Shown: positions 9,840 to 17,624 of the stretch, one piece after another
How positions within the stretch are numbered: position 1 is the stretch's first letter
How the letters are laid out: every line of letters begins with the position of its first letter
Assembly: GCA_016791425.1 (NCBI GenBank)
Contig: JAEUMQ010000001.1
Span: 437,138 to 501,137, forward strand
From: Hyphomonadaceae bacterium
GTDB taxonomy: Bacteria; Pseudomonadota; Alphaproteobacteria; Caulobacterales; Aquidulcibacteraceae
DNA length: 64,000 nt
Reading direction: 5' to 3'
Position numbers and translations under genes: made by a program
Notes under the pieces: model-generated
Database searches by the model: none
The model's input: only the letters and a program-made list of their open reading frames with translations
Told to the model about the DNA's origin: nothing

Positions 9840-10859
9840 CTAGCGGTTGAGCCGCTGCAGCAGATAGGCGCGCAAGCGCCGCGCCTTGAGCTCGTCCATG
9901 GCGCCGAGATTTCCCCGCGCCCGCTCCGGCAGATGCGCGGCGGCTTCCTCGGCCGGCCCGAAGACATAATAATCGAAGAACGCCCGCCAGCCCGCTTTTT
10001 CCGCTTCCGGACGATCGCGCAAGCTGAGCATCGCGAGCAGCAGCGCGTTCTGCGGAGTGTCCATGTACGCGGGCGCGACGTTCCACCAATAATTGATCAT
10101 CACGTTGAAGGCCTCGAGCGCCTCCACCTGGTGCCACCAGAGCGCCGGATAGAAGAGTACGTCGCCGGGCTCCAGTTCCGCCACCTGCGCCGCAGCCAGC
10201 GCCTGTCGGAATCGCGGGAAGCGCTCGAAGTCGGGCGCCGTGAAATCGACCATGCTGACGACTTGCCCGCCGGGCGTGGGCGCAAGCGGCCCCGGATAGA
10301 GATTGGCGATCTCCTCCGGCGGAAATAGCGTGAACCGCCGCCGCCCAACGACCGAGCACGCCATGTTGTGCGACATGTCATGGTGCGCGCACGCGGTCGT
10401 GCGGTTGCCGATCCAGATCCCGATGAGCGGCTGCTGGCCTGCGAACATCGGATGATCGAGCTTGAGATCGTTCTCGGCGCGCAGCCCCGGAAGATAGACA
10501 TCGACATCGGTGGAGCCGACATAGAAAGACGGCGCGGCCGCATCGCTGCGGACCGACAGGATGCGGTCGAGATAGGCGTCGAGCGCAACGCGCTCGGTGG
10601 TGAAATTGAAGCCATCGACGGCCTCGTTGTAGTGATAGCGGCCCTTGATCTCGGGCGGCCCCGTAAAGCCGACGACCGGCGCGCCCGAATAGAACGACTT
10701 CAGATAGCTCGCCGCCGCCTCTGCCGACTCAAGCCCCTTCGCCACGAGCGGCCAGCGCCGCGCTGCGCCCTTGAGAAGGATCGGCCGCTGCGCCGCCATC
10801 AGCTCGTCGAACGGAATGCTCGATGCGTCGATCCCGGCGAGAACCTCGACCGCTTTCAT
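9840..10859 (-). CDS. JmjC/cupin-8 Fe(II) 2-oxoglutarate oxygenase-like protein
   Basis: A 339-residue cupin-like JmjC protein. The iron triad is visible: His159 and Asp161 in HHDMSH and His243 in WWHQVEAL. GIWIGNRTT, GRRRFTLFPPE and ELEPGDVLFYP match the FIH/JMJD5-like cupin-8 family, which hydroxylates protein side chains in other systems. Its ATG overlaps the stop of sapC (ATGA), so translation is coupled. The neighbours suggest a modification step tied to an outer-membrane receptor, but the substrate is unknown. Confidence 0.85.
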   Translation of the reverse strand: MKAVEVLAGIDASSIPFDELMAAQRPILLKGAARRWPLVAKGLESAEAAASYLKSFYSGAPVVGFTGPPEIKGRYHYNEAVDGFNFTTERVALDAYLDRILSVRSDAAAPSFYVGSTDVDVYLPGLRAENDLKLDHPMFAGQQPLIGIWIGNRTTACAHHDMSHNMACSVVGRRRFTLFPPEEIANLYPGPLAPTPGGQVVSMVDFTAPDFERFPRFRQALAAAQVAELEPGDVLFYPALWWHQVEALEAFNVMINYWWNVAPAYMDTPQNALLLAMLSLRDRPEAEKAGWRAFFDYYVFGPAEEAAAHLPERARGNLGAMDELKARRLRAYLLQRLNR

Positions 10860-11566
10860 GGCTCGCGCTTCCGCTGCTTGAGCTCGATCAGGCGAGACAC
10901 GTTGTCGAGCGAAGCGAGCATGAGAAAGGCCGGCAAGAGAAAACCCTGCATGTTGAGGCTCTGCAGCTCCCCGCCCCCGAGGCTCGCAAGCTTTTCCGCG
11001 CTCACGGAATAATAGTCGGCGAGATTGTACTGCTCGCGCTCCGAAAGCTGGATCTCGACGTTCACCGGCTCGATGAGCCCAGCCGCCTCGAGCGCCGGAT
11101 AGAGCCGGCGGCCCAGATCCACGCCCTCGTGTATTACGACGAGCGCGCGGATGACCCGCTGCAGGTAGGGCGCGTTGCCGCCTTGCGGCAGGAAGAGCGG
11201 CTCGCCCTCGCTCTCGCTGACGCGCGGATCGTCTAGGTCGATATGGATCTTTGGATCGCCGCCGATCCCATGCGACGGTCCGATCAGGAATGGCCCGCGC
11301 TGGTGCACCGCCGGCACGACGCGCGCATGCCATCCTTGCGCATCGAGGAAGAGGTTCTCGTCGCGATCAAGGCCGAGCAGCGCCACCGCCTGGAACGCGC
11401 CGCCGCCCTCCTTGAAGAGGAGGATGGGATATTCCCGCTGAATGGCGGCGAATTCCGTCGGAAAGACAAGCGCCTGGTTGACGCTGTCGCCGTAGGCCGA
11501 CCCGTGCCGCGCGATCACGCGCAGCTTCCCGTGATCGACATTGTTGAGCAGCGCGGTCCTGGTCAT
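10856..11566 (-). CDS. sapC: SapC family protein
   Basis: A 236-residue SapC-like protein. Recognisable segments are FPTEFAAIQREYPILLFK, LGLDRDENLFLD, PFLIGP, and the acidic stretch IDLDDPRVSESEGEPLF. Originally named for Campylobacter S-layer loci, the family is abundant in Caulobacterales and Xanthomonadales next to TonB receptors and halogenases; its biochemical role is unknown. No signal peptide is present, so a cytoplasmic location is likely. ATG at 11566 is preceded by AGACAGGA. An intrinsic terminator lies between it and the receptor gene upstream. Confidence 0.85.
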   Translation of the reverse strand: MTRTALLNNVDHGKLRVIARHGSAYGDSVNQALVFPTEFAAIQREYPILLFKEGGGAFQAVALLGLDRDENLFLDAQGWHARVVPAVHQRGPFLIGPSHGIGGDPKIHIDLDDPRVSESEGEPLFLPQGGNAPYLQRVIRALVVIHEGVDLGRRLYPALEAAGLIEPVNVEIQLSEREQYNLADYYSVSAEKLASLGGGELQSLNMQGFLLPAFLMLASLDNVSRLIELKQRKREP

Positions 11567-11606
11567 TCCTGTCTGCCTTTCACGCATCTGGCCACGGAAG
11601 CGGCGC

Positions 11607-11642
11607 AAAGAAAAGCGGCCGCCCCTGGAGGAAGGCGGCCGC
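11607..11642 (-). terminator. Intrinsic terminator between TonB receptor and sapC
   Basis: On the minus strand a perfect 9-bp stem GCGGCCGCC/GGCGGCCGC with a 10-base loop is followed by TTTTCTTT. It lies 44 bases after the receptor stop and 41 bases before the sapC start. It should stop part of the transcripts and so lower expression of the three downstream genes relative to the receptor, unless they have their own promoter. Confidence 0.75.
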
Positions 11643-11685
11643 GATGGGAGTGCGGCGCGATGAGCGCCGGAGGAGACTGTTGACG

Positions 11686-14600
11686 CTAGTTCATGCGGTA
11701 GCGGACGCCGAGCAGGTAGCGGGAGTCCAGCTCCTGGGCGAACCACACGTTCGATTCCTGCCGGGCGTAGGTGCGGACATGCTCCTCCGTCAGGTTGAGG
11801 CCTTCCAACGAGATCATCCAATTGGGCGTGAGCTCGTAGCTGGCCGAGAAGTCGAGCTGCCCGAACGGCTCGGTGAACACCGGGCTGCGGAAGGCGTCGC
11901 CGCGATTGTTGTTGGCGAGGAACGTGTCGCGCCAATTGTAGGTCAGCCGCGCCGAGATGCCGTATTTGTCGTAGATCGCCGTCACGTTGTAGGTGTCGGA
12001 GAGGCCCACGAGCGCGAACTGGTCGATGCTCGGGTTGGCGTAGACGTCGAACTCGATGTCGCCGCTGACCGAGGTGTAGCTCGCCGCCACGCCGAAGCCG
12101 CTGTCGCCGAAGAAGTGCTGGATCGCCGCTTCGAAGCCGTAGATCCGCGCATCGTTGACGTTGACCGGCTGCGTCACCTCGAAGTTGAAGAGCGGGTCCG
12201 TCGAGTTTGCGATGACGTCGAACTGCCCCAGGATCTGATCGACATACGTCTGGGTCAGAACTCCGTTCGTCGAGTTGGCGAGGAAGCGGTTGCGCGCTTC
12301 GGTCGCCCCGAACTGGTCGATCAGCGCGGTCATCGTGAACATGTTCACGTCCGTGACGCCCGCGTTCGGGATGGTCGCCAGCGTCTGCAGAGCCAGCGCC
12401 GAACGCGTGCCCGCCGCTCCCGAGCTCGGATCGCGCAGACCGAAGAGGTTCCGCGTGGTCTGTCCGACGCCGACGAAGTCGCGCACCCGCTTCTCATAGA
12501 AGCCGATCGAGAAGAAGCTTGCGTCGCCGTAATACCACTCGAGGGACACATCGAAATTGTCCGAGACGAGAGGCGTGAGCTGCGGGTTTCCGCTCTGCGC
12601 GGTCGGCACGCCGCCGAGGAACGTCGGCCGGTTCGGGCTGTTGTTCCGCACCTGCGTGTTGGCGAAGAGGTTGGCGTAGTCGGTGCGCGCCAGCGTCTTG
12701 CTCCACGACACCCGGCCGACGATGTCGTCGGTGATGTCCATCGAGAAGTCGAACGCGGGCAGCACGTTGGAATAGGACCCGTCCTCCGACACCGGCGAAG
12801 ACGTGCTCGCCGTCCGGGAGTTGAAGTCGTTGTCCGCCGACCAGACGATGAGCGACGTCGGCGTGATCACCGAAGTCGATGTCGTCTCGGTGTTCTCGTA
12901 GCGGACGCCCGCCACCATCCGCGCGTCGCGGCCGAGGAATTGCCCTTCCATGCTGAACTGGGCGTACGCGGCCAGGATCTCTTCATCGACCTTGTTGTCT
13001 TCCCTGTTGGTGACGTTGTTCGGGCTCGAGGCGTAAGCCGTCGCGAACGCCCGATAGAGGTCCACCGCGTTGCCCCGGAACGCCACGCTGGCGTCGCCGA
13101 CGCTGAAGTCGCTGAAGAGGCAGCTCAGGCAGAACTGCTCCACCAGGCCCGGGGCGAACCGTTGCACGTCGCCGGGATTGTTGACGCCCCAGTCGCCGAG
13201 CACCTGCTGGGTGTCCACGCGCCGCTGATGCATCTGCGACTTGCGGTAATCGACGCCGAAATCGAGGCGCCCGCTGCCGCCGAACTCCCACGCCGCATCG
13301 ATGCGGATCTGGTCGAGATCCTGTTCCTGGCTGGAAGCGGCGGTGCGGTTTTGCTGCGTGCCCAGATCGCCGAGATCGAGACGCCCGTTATTGTTGCCCT
13401 TCACCGAGTCGTTGAACGAGTAGCGCTGGACAGGAACGCCCGTGGAGAAATCCACCGAATGCTGCGCGATGACCGGCGTGGCGATCGCCACCAGTGTCGA
13501 GCTCGTGCCGTTCGGGGCGTTGGGGCTGCTCTCCGCCTTCGACGTTGCCGCGTCCAAGGTCAGCGTGAAATTGTCCGTCACCCGCCATTCGGCGTTGACG
13601 CCGAATGATTGGATCGTGTCCTGCGTGGCGCGATACTGCTGCTCGAAGCCCATGTCCTTGGTCGGGCTGCCGAGCGTTTCGTGCAGGAAGAGCGTGGAGG
13701 CGAGCTGCGGGTTTCCATCGAAGGTCACCCGGTCGAACGGACGCGCGAACCAGTTCGTCTGGTCGGTGCGCTGCTCGGTCTGCTCGTTCTGCGCATAGAA
13801 GGCGTCCGCGGTCACCGTCAGCGCGTCGCTGGGACGGAACTGCAGCGTCAGCATCCCGTTGATGCGCTCACGCTCGGTCTCCGAGAAGTGATAGCGGCTG
13901 TCGTTCGGATAGGAGACGAACGGCGCCGCGGCAGGCGAGTTCGTGATCTGCGCGCCCGGCGCCACGCGCCCGTTGGCGGGATTGATGAACGCGGCGCCGC
14001 TCATGTCCACGTTCCAGCCGTTGACCGTGGCGCTGCGGGTGGCGCTGTCGCGCTTCTGGTAGGAGCCGAAGAGCGAGACGCCGAACGTGTTGCTGTCATT
14101 GGTCCAGCTGAGCAGGCCCGAGGCTTCCGGCGTGACCTCGTCCCCGGTCTCGACGCTGGTGTCGTTCTGCGCCTTGAGGCCGAAAGTGCCGCGCAACCCC
14201 GGATTGTCGAGCGGGCGCAGGGTCCGGACGTTGATCGTGGCGCCGATGCCGCCGCTCGGAACCGCCGCGCGGCCCGTCTTGAAGACCTCCAGGGCGTTCA
14301 CGCCTTCGGAGGCGAGGTTCGAGAAGTCGAACGAGCGCGAGGTGCCCGACGTGAAGTCGCCGTTCTGGTCCTGCCCGATCGTGTTGACGTTCGCGGTCGG
14401 CATCGCCCGGCCGTTGAGCGTCACCATGTTATAGCCGCCGCCGAAGCCGCGGACCGTCACTTCCGAGCCTTCGCCGTTCACCCGGTTGATCGAGACGCCG
14501 GTGATGCGCTGCAACGATTCGGCGAGGTTCGTGTCGGGGAACTTGCCCATGTCTTCGGCCGAGATCGCGTCCACCACGCCGGTGGCGCTGCGCTTGATGT

Positions 14601-14781
14601 CCATCGACCGCTCGAGTGACGCGCGCACGCCGGTGACGACGATCGCCTCTTCTTGGCTCGCGTCCTGCGCGAGCGCCGGCGAGACCGCCGCGCCGAGCGC
14701 CAGAGTCGAGCCGCCGATCATCAGCAGGCTGCGAAGGAAGCTGCGTCCGCCGAAGCTGGCTTGGGTCTGAGGCTTGTTCAC
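11686..14781 (-). CDS. TonB-dependent receptor (Xanthomonas/Caulobacter type)
   Basis: A 1031-residue outer-membrane active transporter driven by TonB-ExbBD. It has a signal peptide (about 1-40, ending ALAQDAS), the TonB-box region EEAIVVTGVRASLERS, a plug domain with AESLQRITGVSI and VTVRGFGGGYNMVTLNGR, and a 22-strand barrel rich in aromatic and Asn residues. The large plug and the RASLERSMDIKR segment match the Caulobacter/Xanthomonas subfamily, which often takes up oligosaccharides. The start is GTG at 14781, preceded by AGGGGGG; the frame also opens at TTG 14799. It heads the SapC-JmjC-halogenase operon under LacI-type operators. Confidence 0.93.
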   Translation of the reverse strand: MNKPQTQASFGGRSFLRSLLMIGGSTLALGAAVSPALAQDASQEEAIVVTGVRASLERSMDIKRSATGVVDAISAEDMGKFPDTNLAESLQRITGVSINRVNGEGSEVTVRGFGGGYNMVTLNGRAMPTANVNTIGQDQNGDFTSGTSRSFDFSNLASEGVNALEVFKTGRAAVPSGGIGATINVRTLRPLDNPGLRGTFGLKAQNDTSVETGDEVTPEASGLLSWTNDSNTFGVSLFGSYQKRDSATRSATVNGWNVDMSGAAFINPANGRVAPGAQITNSPAAAPFVSYPNDSRYHFSETERERINGMLTLQFRPSDALTVTADAFYAQNEQTEQRTDQTNWFARPFDRVTFDGNPQLASTLFLHETLGSPTKDMGFEQQYRATQDTIQSFGVNAEWRVTDNFTLTLDAATSKAESSPNAPNGTSSTLVAIATPVIAQHSVDFSTGVPVQRYSFNDSVKGNNNGRLDLGDLGTQQNRTAASSQEQDLDQIRIDAAWEFGGSGRLDFGVDYRKSQMHQRRVDTQQVLGDWGVNNPGDVQRFAPGLVEQFCLSCLFSDFSVGDASVAFRGNAVDLYRAFATAYASSPNNVTNREDNKVDEEILAAYAQFSMEGQFLGRDARMVAGVRYENTETTSTSVITPTSLIVWSADNDFNSRTASTSSPVSEDGSYSNVLPAFDFSMDITDDIVGRVSWSKTLARTDYANLFANTQVRNNSPNRPTFLGGVPTAQSGNPQLTPLVSDNFDVSLEWYYGDASFFSIGFYEKRVRDFVGVGQTTRNLFGLRDPSSGAAGTRSALALQTLATIPNAGVTDVNMFTMTALIDQFGATEARNRFLANSTNGVLTQTYVDQILGQFDVIANSTDPLFNFEVTQPVNVNDARIYGFEAAIQHFFGDSGFGVAASYTSVSGDIEFDVYANPSIDQFALVGLSDTYNVTAIYDKYGISARLTYNWRDTFLANNNRGDAFRSPVFTEPFGQLDFSASYELTPNWMISLEGLNLTEEHVRTYARQESNVWFAQELDSRYLLGVRYRMN

Positions 14782-14851
14782 ATGTCCCCCCTGTTTCAAA
14801 GGCCGGACGCTTCACCGCGCCGCCTGATGGTTGTCCGCACAAGTCCGACTT

Positions 14852-14867
14852 CCGCACACATGTGCGG
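14852..14867. repeat. Inverted repeat in receptor leader
   Basis: CCGCACA and TGTGCGG form a perfect 7-bp inverted repeat around CA. It lies within the predicted 5' leader of the receptor mRNA, about 70 bases before the start codon. It could be an RNA hairpin or a protein-binding site; nothing here decides between them. Confidence 0.5.
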
Positions 14868-14948
14868 CGCCGCTCGCCAAGCGCGGGTCGTTCAGTTTGT
14901 TGGGTATCCCGCCGCGCTCCGTGCCGGAGCGCTTCAGCATCCCTCCCG

Positions 14949-15007
14949 TTGACAGCGTTGTCTTTATACAATGCGATTTTTGATATCGCTGTCAGGTAGC
15001 GCTATCA
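14949..15007 (-). promoter_or_regulatory. Triple LacI-type operator and promoter of the receptor/halogenase operon
   Basis: Three 14-base sites fit the LacI/GalR consensus TGnnAnCGnTnnCA. TGATATCGCTGTCA (14981-14994) is a full match. TGACAGCGTTGTCT (14950-14963) and AGGTAGCGCTATCA (14994-15007) each miss one end base. Read on the minus strand, CTGACA (-35-like) and TATAAAG or TTGTAT (-10-like) sit between them, so the middle site covers the -35 and the proximal one lies at the start point. Centres of the first two are 31 bp apart. Repression by a LacI-family regulator, absent from this window, is inferred. Confidence 0.7.
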
Positions 15008-15181
15008 GAAACACTGCTAGTTCGCCAAGCCCCAATTTCGCGCCGACCGACTTATCCCCCGCGCTTTCCGCGTCGCTATGGCCCGCTTGCAACACGGCGG
15101 CGTCCGCCCCAAAAGAGACGCCGGTGCAAAACGTGGGCAAGCGGCCGCCCCGCGGATGGTCGGCAAAGGGTGTAAAAGACA

Positions 15182-16084
15182 ATGGCTGACACGGGGGCGA
15201 AGGTGAGCGCGCGGATTATTGACGGCAAGGCGGTCGGAGCGGCGTTGCGCAAGGGCCTGAAGGCGCGCGTCGCGGCGCTGGCGGAAGCAGGCGCCGCCCC
15301 CGGGCTGGCGGTCATCCTGGTCGGCGATGACGCGGCCTCGGGGGTTTATGTTCGCAACAAGATCCATGCCTGCGAGAGCGTCGGCATCCGCTCCGTGACG
15401 CACCGGCTCCCCGCTTCAACAACGACGGCGGAGCTGGTGGCGCTTATCCAGCGCTTGAACGCGGATCGGGGCGTCCACGGCGTGCTGGTGCAGCTGCCGC
15501 TGCCGAAGCACATCGACATGCGCCTCGTGCTTGAGGCCATCGACGCAGACAAGGATGTCGATGGCTTCCACCTCTATAATGTCGGCGGCCTGGTTCTCGG
15601 CGATACCGCCTATCCGCCCTGCACCCCCTTCGGCGTGGTGAAGCTGCTCGAGCACGAAGGCATCAAGATCGAGGGCCAGAACGTCGTCGTGGTCGGCGCC
15701 AGCAACATCGTCGGCAAGCCGATGGCGCTCATGCTCATGGCGCGCGACGCCACGGTCGCGATCTGCCACGCCAAGACCCGCGACCTCGCGCAATTCACGA
15801 TCCTCGCCGACATCCTTGTGGTCGCAGCCGGGCGCCCGAACCTGATCCTGCCGCAGATGGTCAAGACCGGCGCGGTGGTCATCGACGTCGGCATCAATCG
15901 CCTGCCCGACGGCCGCCTCGTCGGCGACGTGGACTTCGAGGGCGTGAGCCAGAAGGCGAGCTACATCACGCCGGTGCCGGGCGGCGTCGGCCCCATGACC
16001 GTCACGATGCTCCTGGAGAACACCGTCACCTCGGCCGAACGCGCGCTGCGCAACGACAACAAGGCGCCGAAGCTCGCAACCTGA
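15182..16084 (+). CDS. folD: Bifunctional methylenetetrahydrofolate dehydrogenase/cyclohydrolase
   Basis: FolD interconverts 5,10-methylene- and 10-formyl-tetrahydrofolate with NADP. The 300-residue protein has the signature YVRNKIHACESVGI with the catalytic Tyr-Lys pair, GVLVQLPLP, the KDVDGFH segment, the Rossmann motif VVGASNIVGKP, and the C-terminal YITPVPGGVGPMT. All are in place and the length is typical. It starts at the ATG at 15182 with a weak ribosome site. A strong terminator follows the stop codon, so it appears monocistronic. Confidence 0.96.
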   Translation: MADTGAKVSARIIDGKAVGAALRKGLKARVAALAEAGAAPGLAVILVGDDAASGVYVRNKIHACESVGIRSVTHRLPASTTTAELVALIQRLNADRGVHGVLVQLPLPKHIDMRLVLEAIDADKDVDGFHLYNVGGLVLGDTAYPPCTPFGVVKLLEHEGIKIEGQNVVVVGASNIVGKPMALMLMARDATVAICHAKTRDLAQFTILADILVVAAGRPNLILPQMVKTGAVVIDVGINRLPDGRLVGDVDFEGVSQKASYITPVPGGVGPMTVTMLLENTVTSAERALRNDNKAPKLAT

Positions 16085-16099
16085 CTCTCAAGAATGCGA

Positions 16100-16134
16100 G
16101 GGCGGCAGACCTCTCGCCTGCCGCCCCCTTTTCT
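16100..16134 (+). terminator. Intrinsic terminator of folD
   Basis: A perfect 9-bp stem GGGCGGCAG/CTGCCGCCC with a 9-base loop is followed by CCTTTTCT, 15 bases after the folD stop. The minus-strand hydrolase gene ends a few bases further on. Confidence 0.8.
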
Positions 16135-16145
16135 CTGAAGGAATT

Positions 16146-16955
16146 TTACCGCGTTTCCGCCGTTTGCGAGGTCGCCCGCGCCGCCCGATCGATCACATCG
16201 GCCACGACGCGCGGCTGCGTGACGAAGAGGACGTGGCTCGCCTCCACCTCGACGACGGTCGCATGGATGCGCTCCGCCATGCGGCGCAGGAGGACCGGCG
16301 TGATCGCATGATCCTGTGAGGCGATCACCGCCCAGCTCGGCTTGGTCCGCCATGCGGCGTGAGCGACCGGCGTCCCGAAGTTCGCCAGCGCGATCGGCAC
16401 TTGCGAGTCGCGCAGGAAAGCGGCGTCGGCGTCCGACGTGTCGGCGGCGAAGGCCGCCTTGAACTTCTCCAGATTGATGAAGCCGTAACCGTCTGCCTGC
16501 GGATCGACCACGAATTCCGGCGGCGGCGGGAGCTCGCCGAGAAGCTGGCCGGTTGATTGCCCGACATCCGGCGCGAACGCCGAGACATAGACGAGCCCCG
16601 CCACTCTCGGATCATCGCCGGCTTCGGTGATCACAACGCCCCCGTACGAATGGCCGACGAGGATGCTCGGGCCGTTCTGGCGCGCCAGGATGCGGCGCGT
16701 AGCGGCCACATCGTCCGCCAGCGACGTCAGCGGGTTCTGCACGATGGTCACCCGATAGCCGCGCGCAGTGAGATCGTCATAGACCCCGCGCCATCCAGAA
16801 CCGTCCGCGAAAGCGCCGTGCACCAGCACGATGTTCTTCACCGCTTGGGCTTCGGGAATGCGTGCGACCGGCGCCGCGCTCTGCGTGGTCGCGCACGCGG
16901 CGAGGCTCGCTGCGGCCGCCGCCGCGACGATGGTGTTGCGAACTTCCTTGATCAT
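16146..16955 (-). CDS. Alpha/beta hydrolase lipoprotein
   Basis: A 269-residue alpha/beta hydrolase of the EstC/methylesterase-like type. The N-terminus is a lipoprotein signal with lipobox LAAC (residues 17-20). The fold is seen in IVLVHGAFADGSGW (oxyanion loop), the nucleophile elbow GHSYGG (Ser103), and a late histidine in VEASHVLFVTQP. The ATG at 16955 is chosen because the signal peptide starts there. It diverges from an OhrR-type regulator, with a TTGACA -35 and palindrome between them, so control by that regulator is likely. The substrate is unknown; related proteins include plant-like esterases. Confidence 0.85.
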   Translation of the reverse strand: MIKEVRNTIVAAAAAASLAACATTQSAAPVARIPEAQAVKNIVLVHGAFADGSGWRGVYDDLTARGYRVTIVQNPLTSLADDVAATRRILARQNGPSILVGHSYGGVVITEAGDDPRVAGLVYVSAFAPDVGQSTGQLLGELPPPPEFVVDPQADGYGFINLEKFKAAFAADTSDADAAFLRDSQVPIALANFGTPVAHAAWRTKPSWAVIASQDHAITPVLLRRMAERIHATVVEVEASHVLFVTQPRVVADVIDRAARATSQTAETR

Positions 16956-17009
16956 GACGGCCTGCGCTCCCTCGGCTAAACATAGCGCGCGATTGCATCG
17001 CACGCGATC

Positions 17010-17066
17010 CACCTAGACCGGCGGTAAGAGCATGTCAATCGCTTGCGATTAGTTTGCTTGCGATTA
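17010..17066. promoter_or_regulatory. Divergent promoter with palindromic operator for OhrR-type regulator
   Basis: The sequence AATCGCTTGCGATT (17037-17050) is an inverted repeat with 6-bp arms, and GCTTGCGATTA occurs twice (17041-17051 and 17056-17066). On the minus strand TTGACA (17038-17033) and TAGGTG (17015-17010) are 17 bases apart and form a promoter for the hydrolase, its -35 touching the palindrome. Binding by the adjacent MarR/OhrR protein is inferred from position. Confidence 0.55.
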
Positions 17067-17111
17067 TCTTCCTCGTCGAGCGAGGACGCCCAAGGAAACG
17101 TCACACCTCTG

Positions 17112-17621
17112 ATGAAAATGAAGCCAAATCGAACGAAGGCGGCCCCGGCGCCGAAGCAAACGCCGAACCAAAACGAGGGCTTGGCCGGATCGCTTGGCGA
17201 TTTCCTGTGCTTCGCGATCTATTCGACCAACTTGGCCTTCGGGCGCGTCTACAAGCCCCTCTTCGACGAGCTGGGGCTGACCTATCTGCAATACGCCGCG
17301 CTGATCGCGCTCAAGGAGAAGGACGGCCAGACGGTCGGCCAGCTCGGCGAGAAGCTTTATCTCGACTCCAGCACGCTCACCCCGCTGCTCAAGCGGCTGG
17401 AAGCCATGGGCCGCGTCACCCGCAGGCGCGATCCCGAAGACGAACGCCAGGTGCGCGTCAGCCTCACCGGAGCCGGACGCGAGATCTTCGAGAGGGCGTT
17501 CTGCGGGCGCACGGCCGTCATCGAAGCGACGGGCCTTGAACACGACGCATTCCTTCGCTTGCAGCGCGATCTCGTCACGCTGCGCGACAACCTGTTGAGT
17601 TCCGTGAAGGAGAAAGGCTGA
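17112..17621 (+). CDS. OhrR-type MarR family transcriptional regulator
   Basis: A 169-residue winged-helix regulator. The N-terminal helix LGDFLCFAIYSTNLAFGRVYKP carries Cys33 in the place of the peroxide-sensing cysteine of OhrR, and GLTYLQYAAL, DSSTLTPLLKRLEAMG and RRRDPEDERQV are the typical dimer and DNA-reading parts. A second cysteine, Cys131, is near the C-terminal helix as in 2-Cys OhrR. OhrR proteins respond to organic hydroperoxides. No ohr gene is adjacent; the divergent hydrolase is the probable target. The ATG at 17112 is taken, with 17118 as an alternative; no good ribosome site is seen. Confidence 0.85.
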   Translation: MKMKPNRTKAAPAPKQTPNQNEGLAGSLGDFLCFAIYSTNLAFGRVYKPLFDELGLTYLQYAALIALKEKDGQTVGQLGEKLYLDSSTLTPLLKRLEAMGRVTRRRDPEDERQVRVSLTGAGREIFERAFCGRTAVIEATGLEHDAFLRLQRDLVTLRDNLLSSVKEKG

Positions 17622-17624
17622 GGG

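Larger units (their letters stand above)
14782..15181. other. Divergent control region between TonB receptor and folD
   Basis: This 400-base stretch holds no gene that I can support. From the receptor side it contains a leader of about 170 bases with two hairpins (CCGCACA/TGTGCGG at 14852-14867 and GCGCTCC/GGAGCGC at 14914-14932), then an AT-richer patch with three LacI-type operators, then a GC-rich stretch leading to folD. Just before the folD ATG only a weak ribosome site (AAAAGACA) is seen. Confidence 0.7.

Noticed and set aside
17043-17111. An upstream TTG start extending the OhrR-type protein by 23 residues
   Set aside because: The extension runs through the promoter and operator repeats and has no family similarity.
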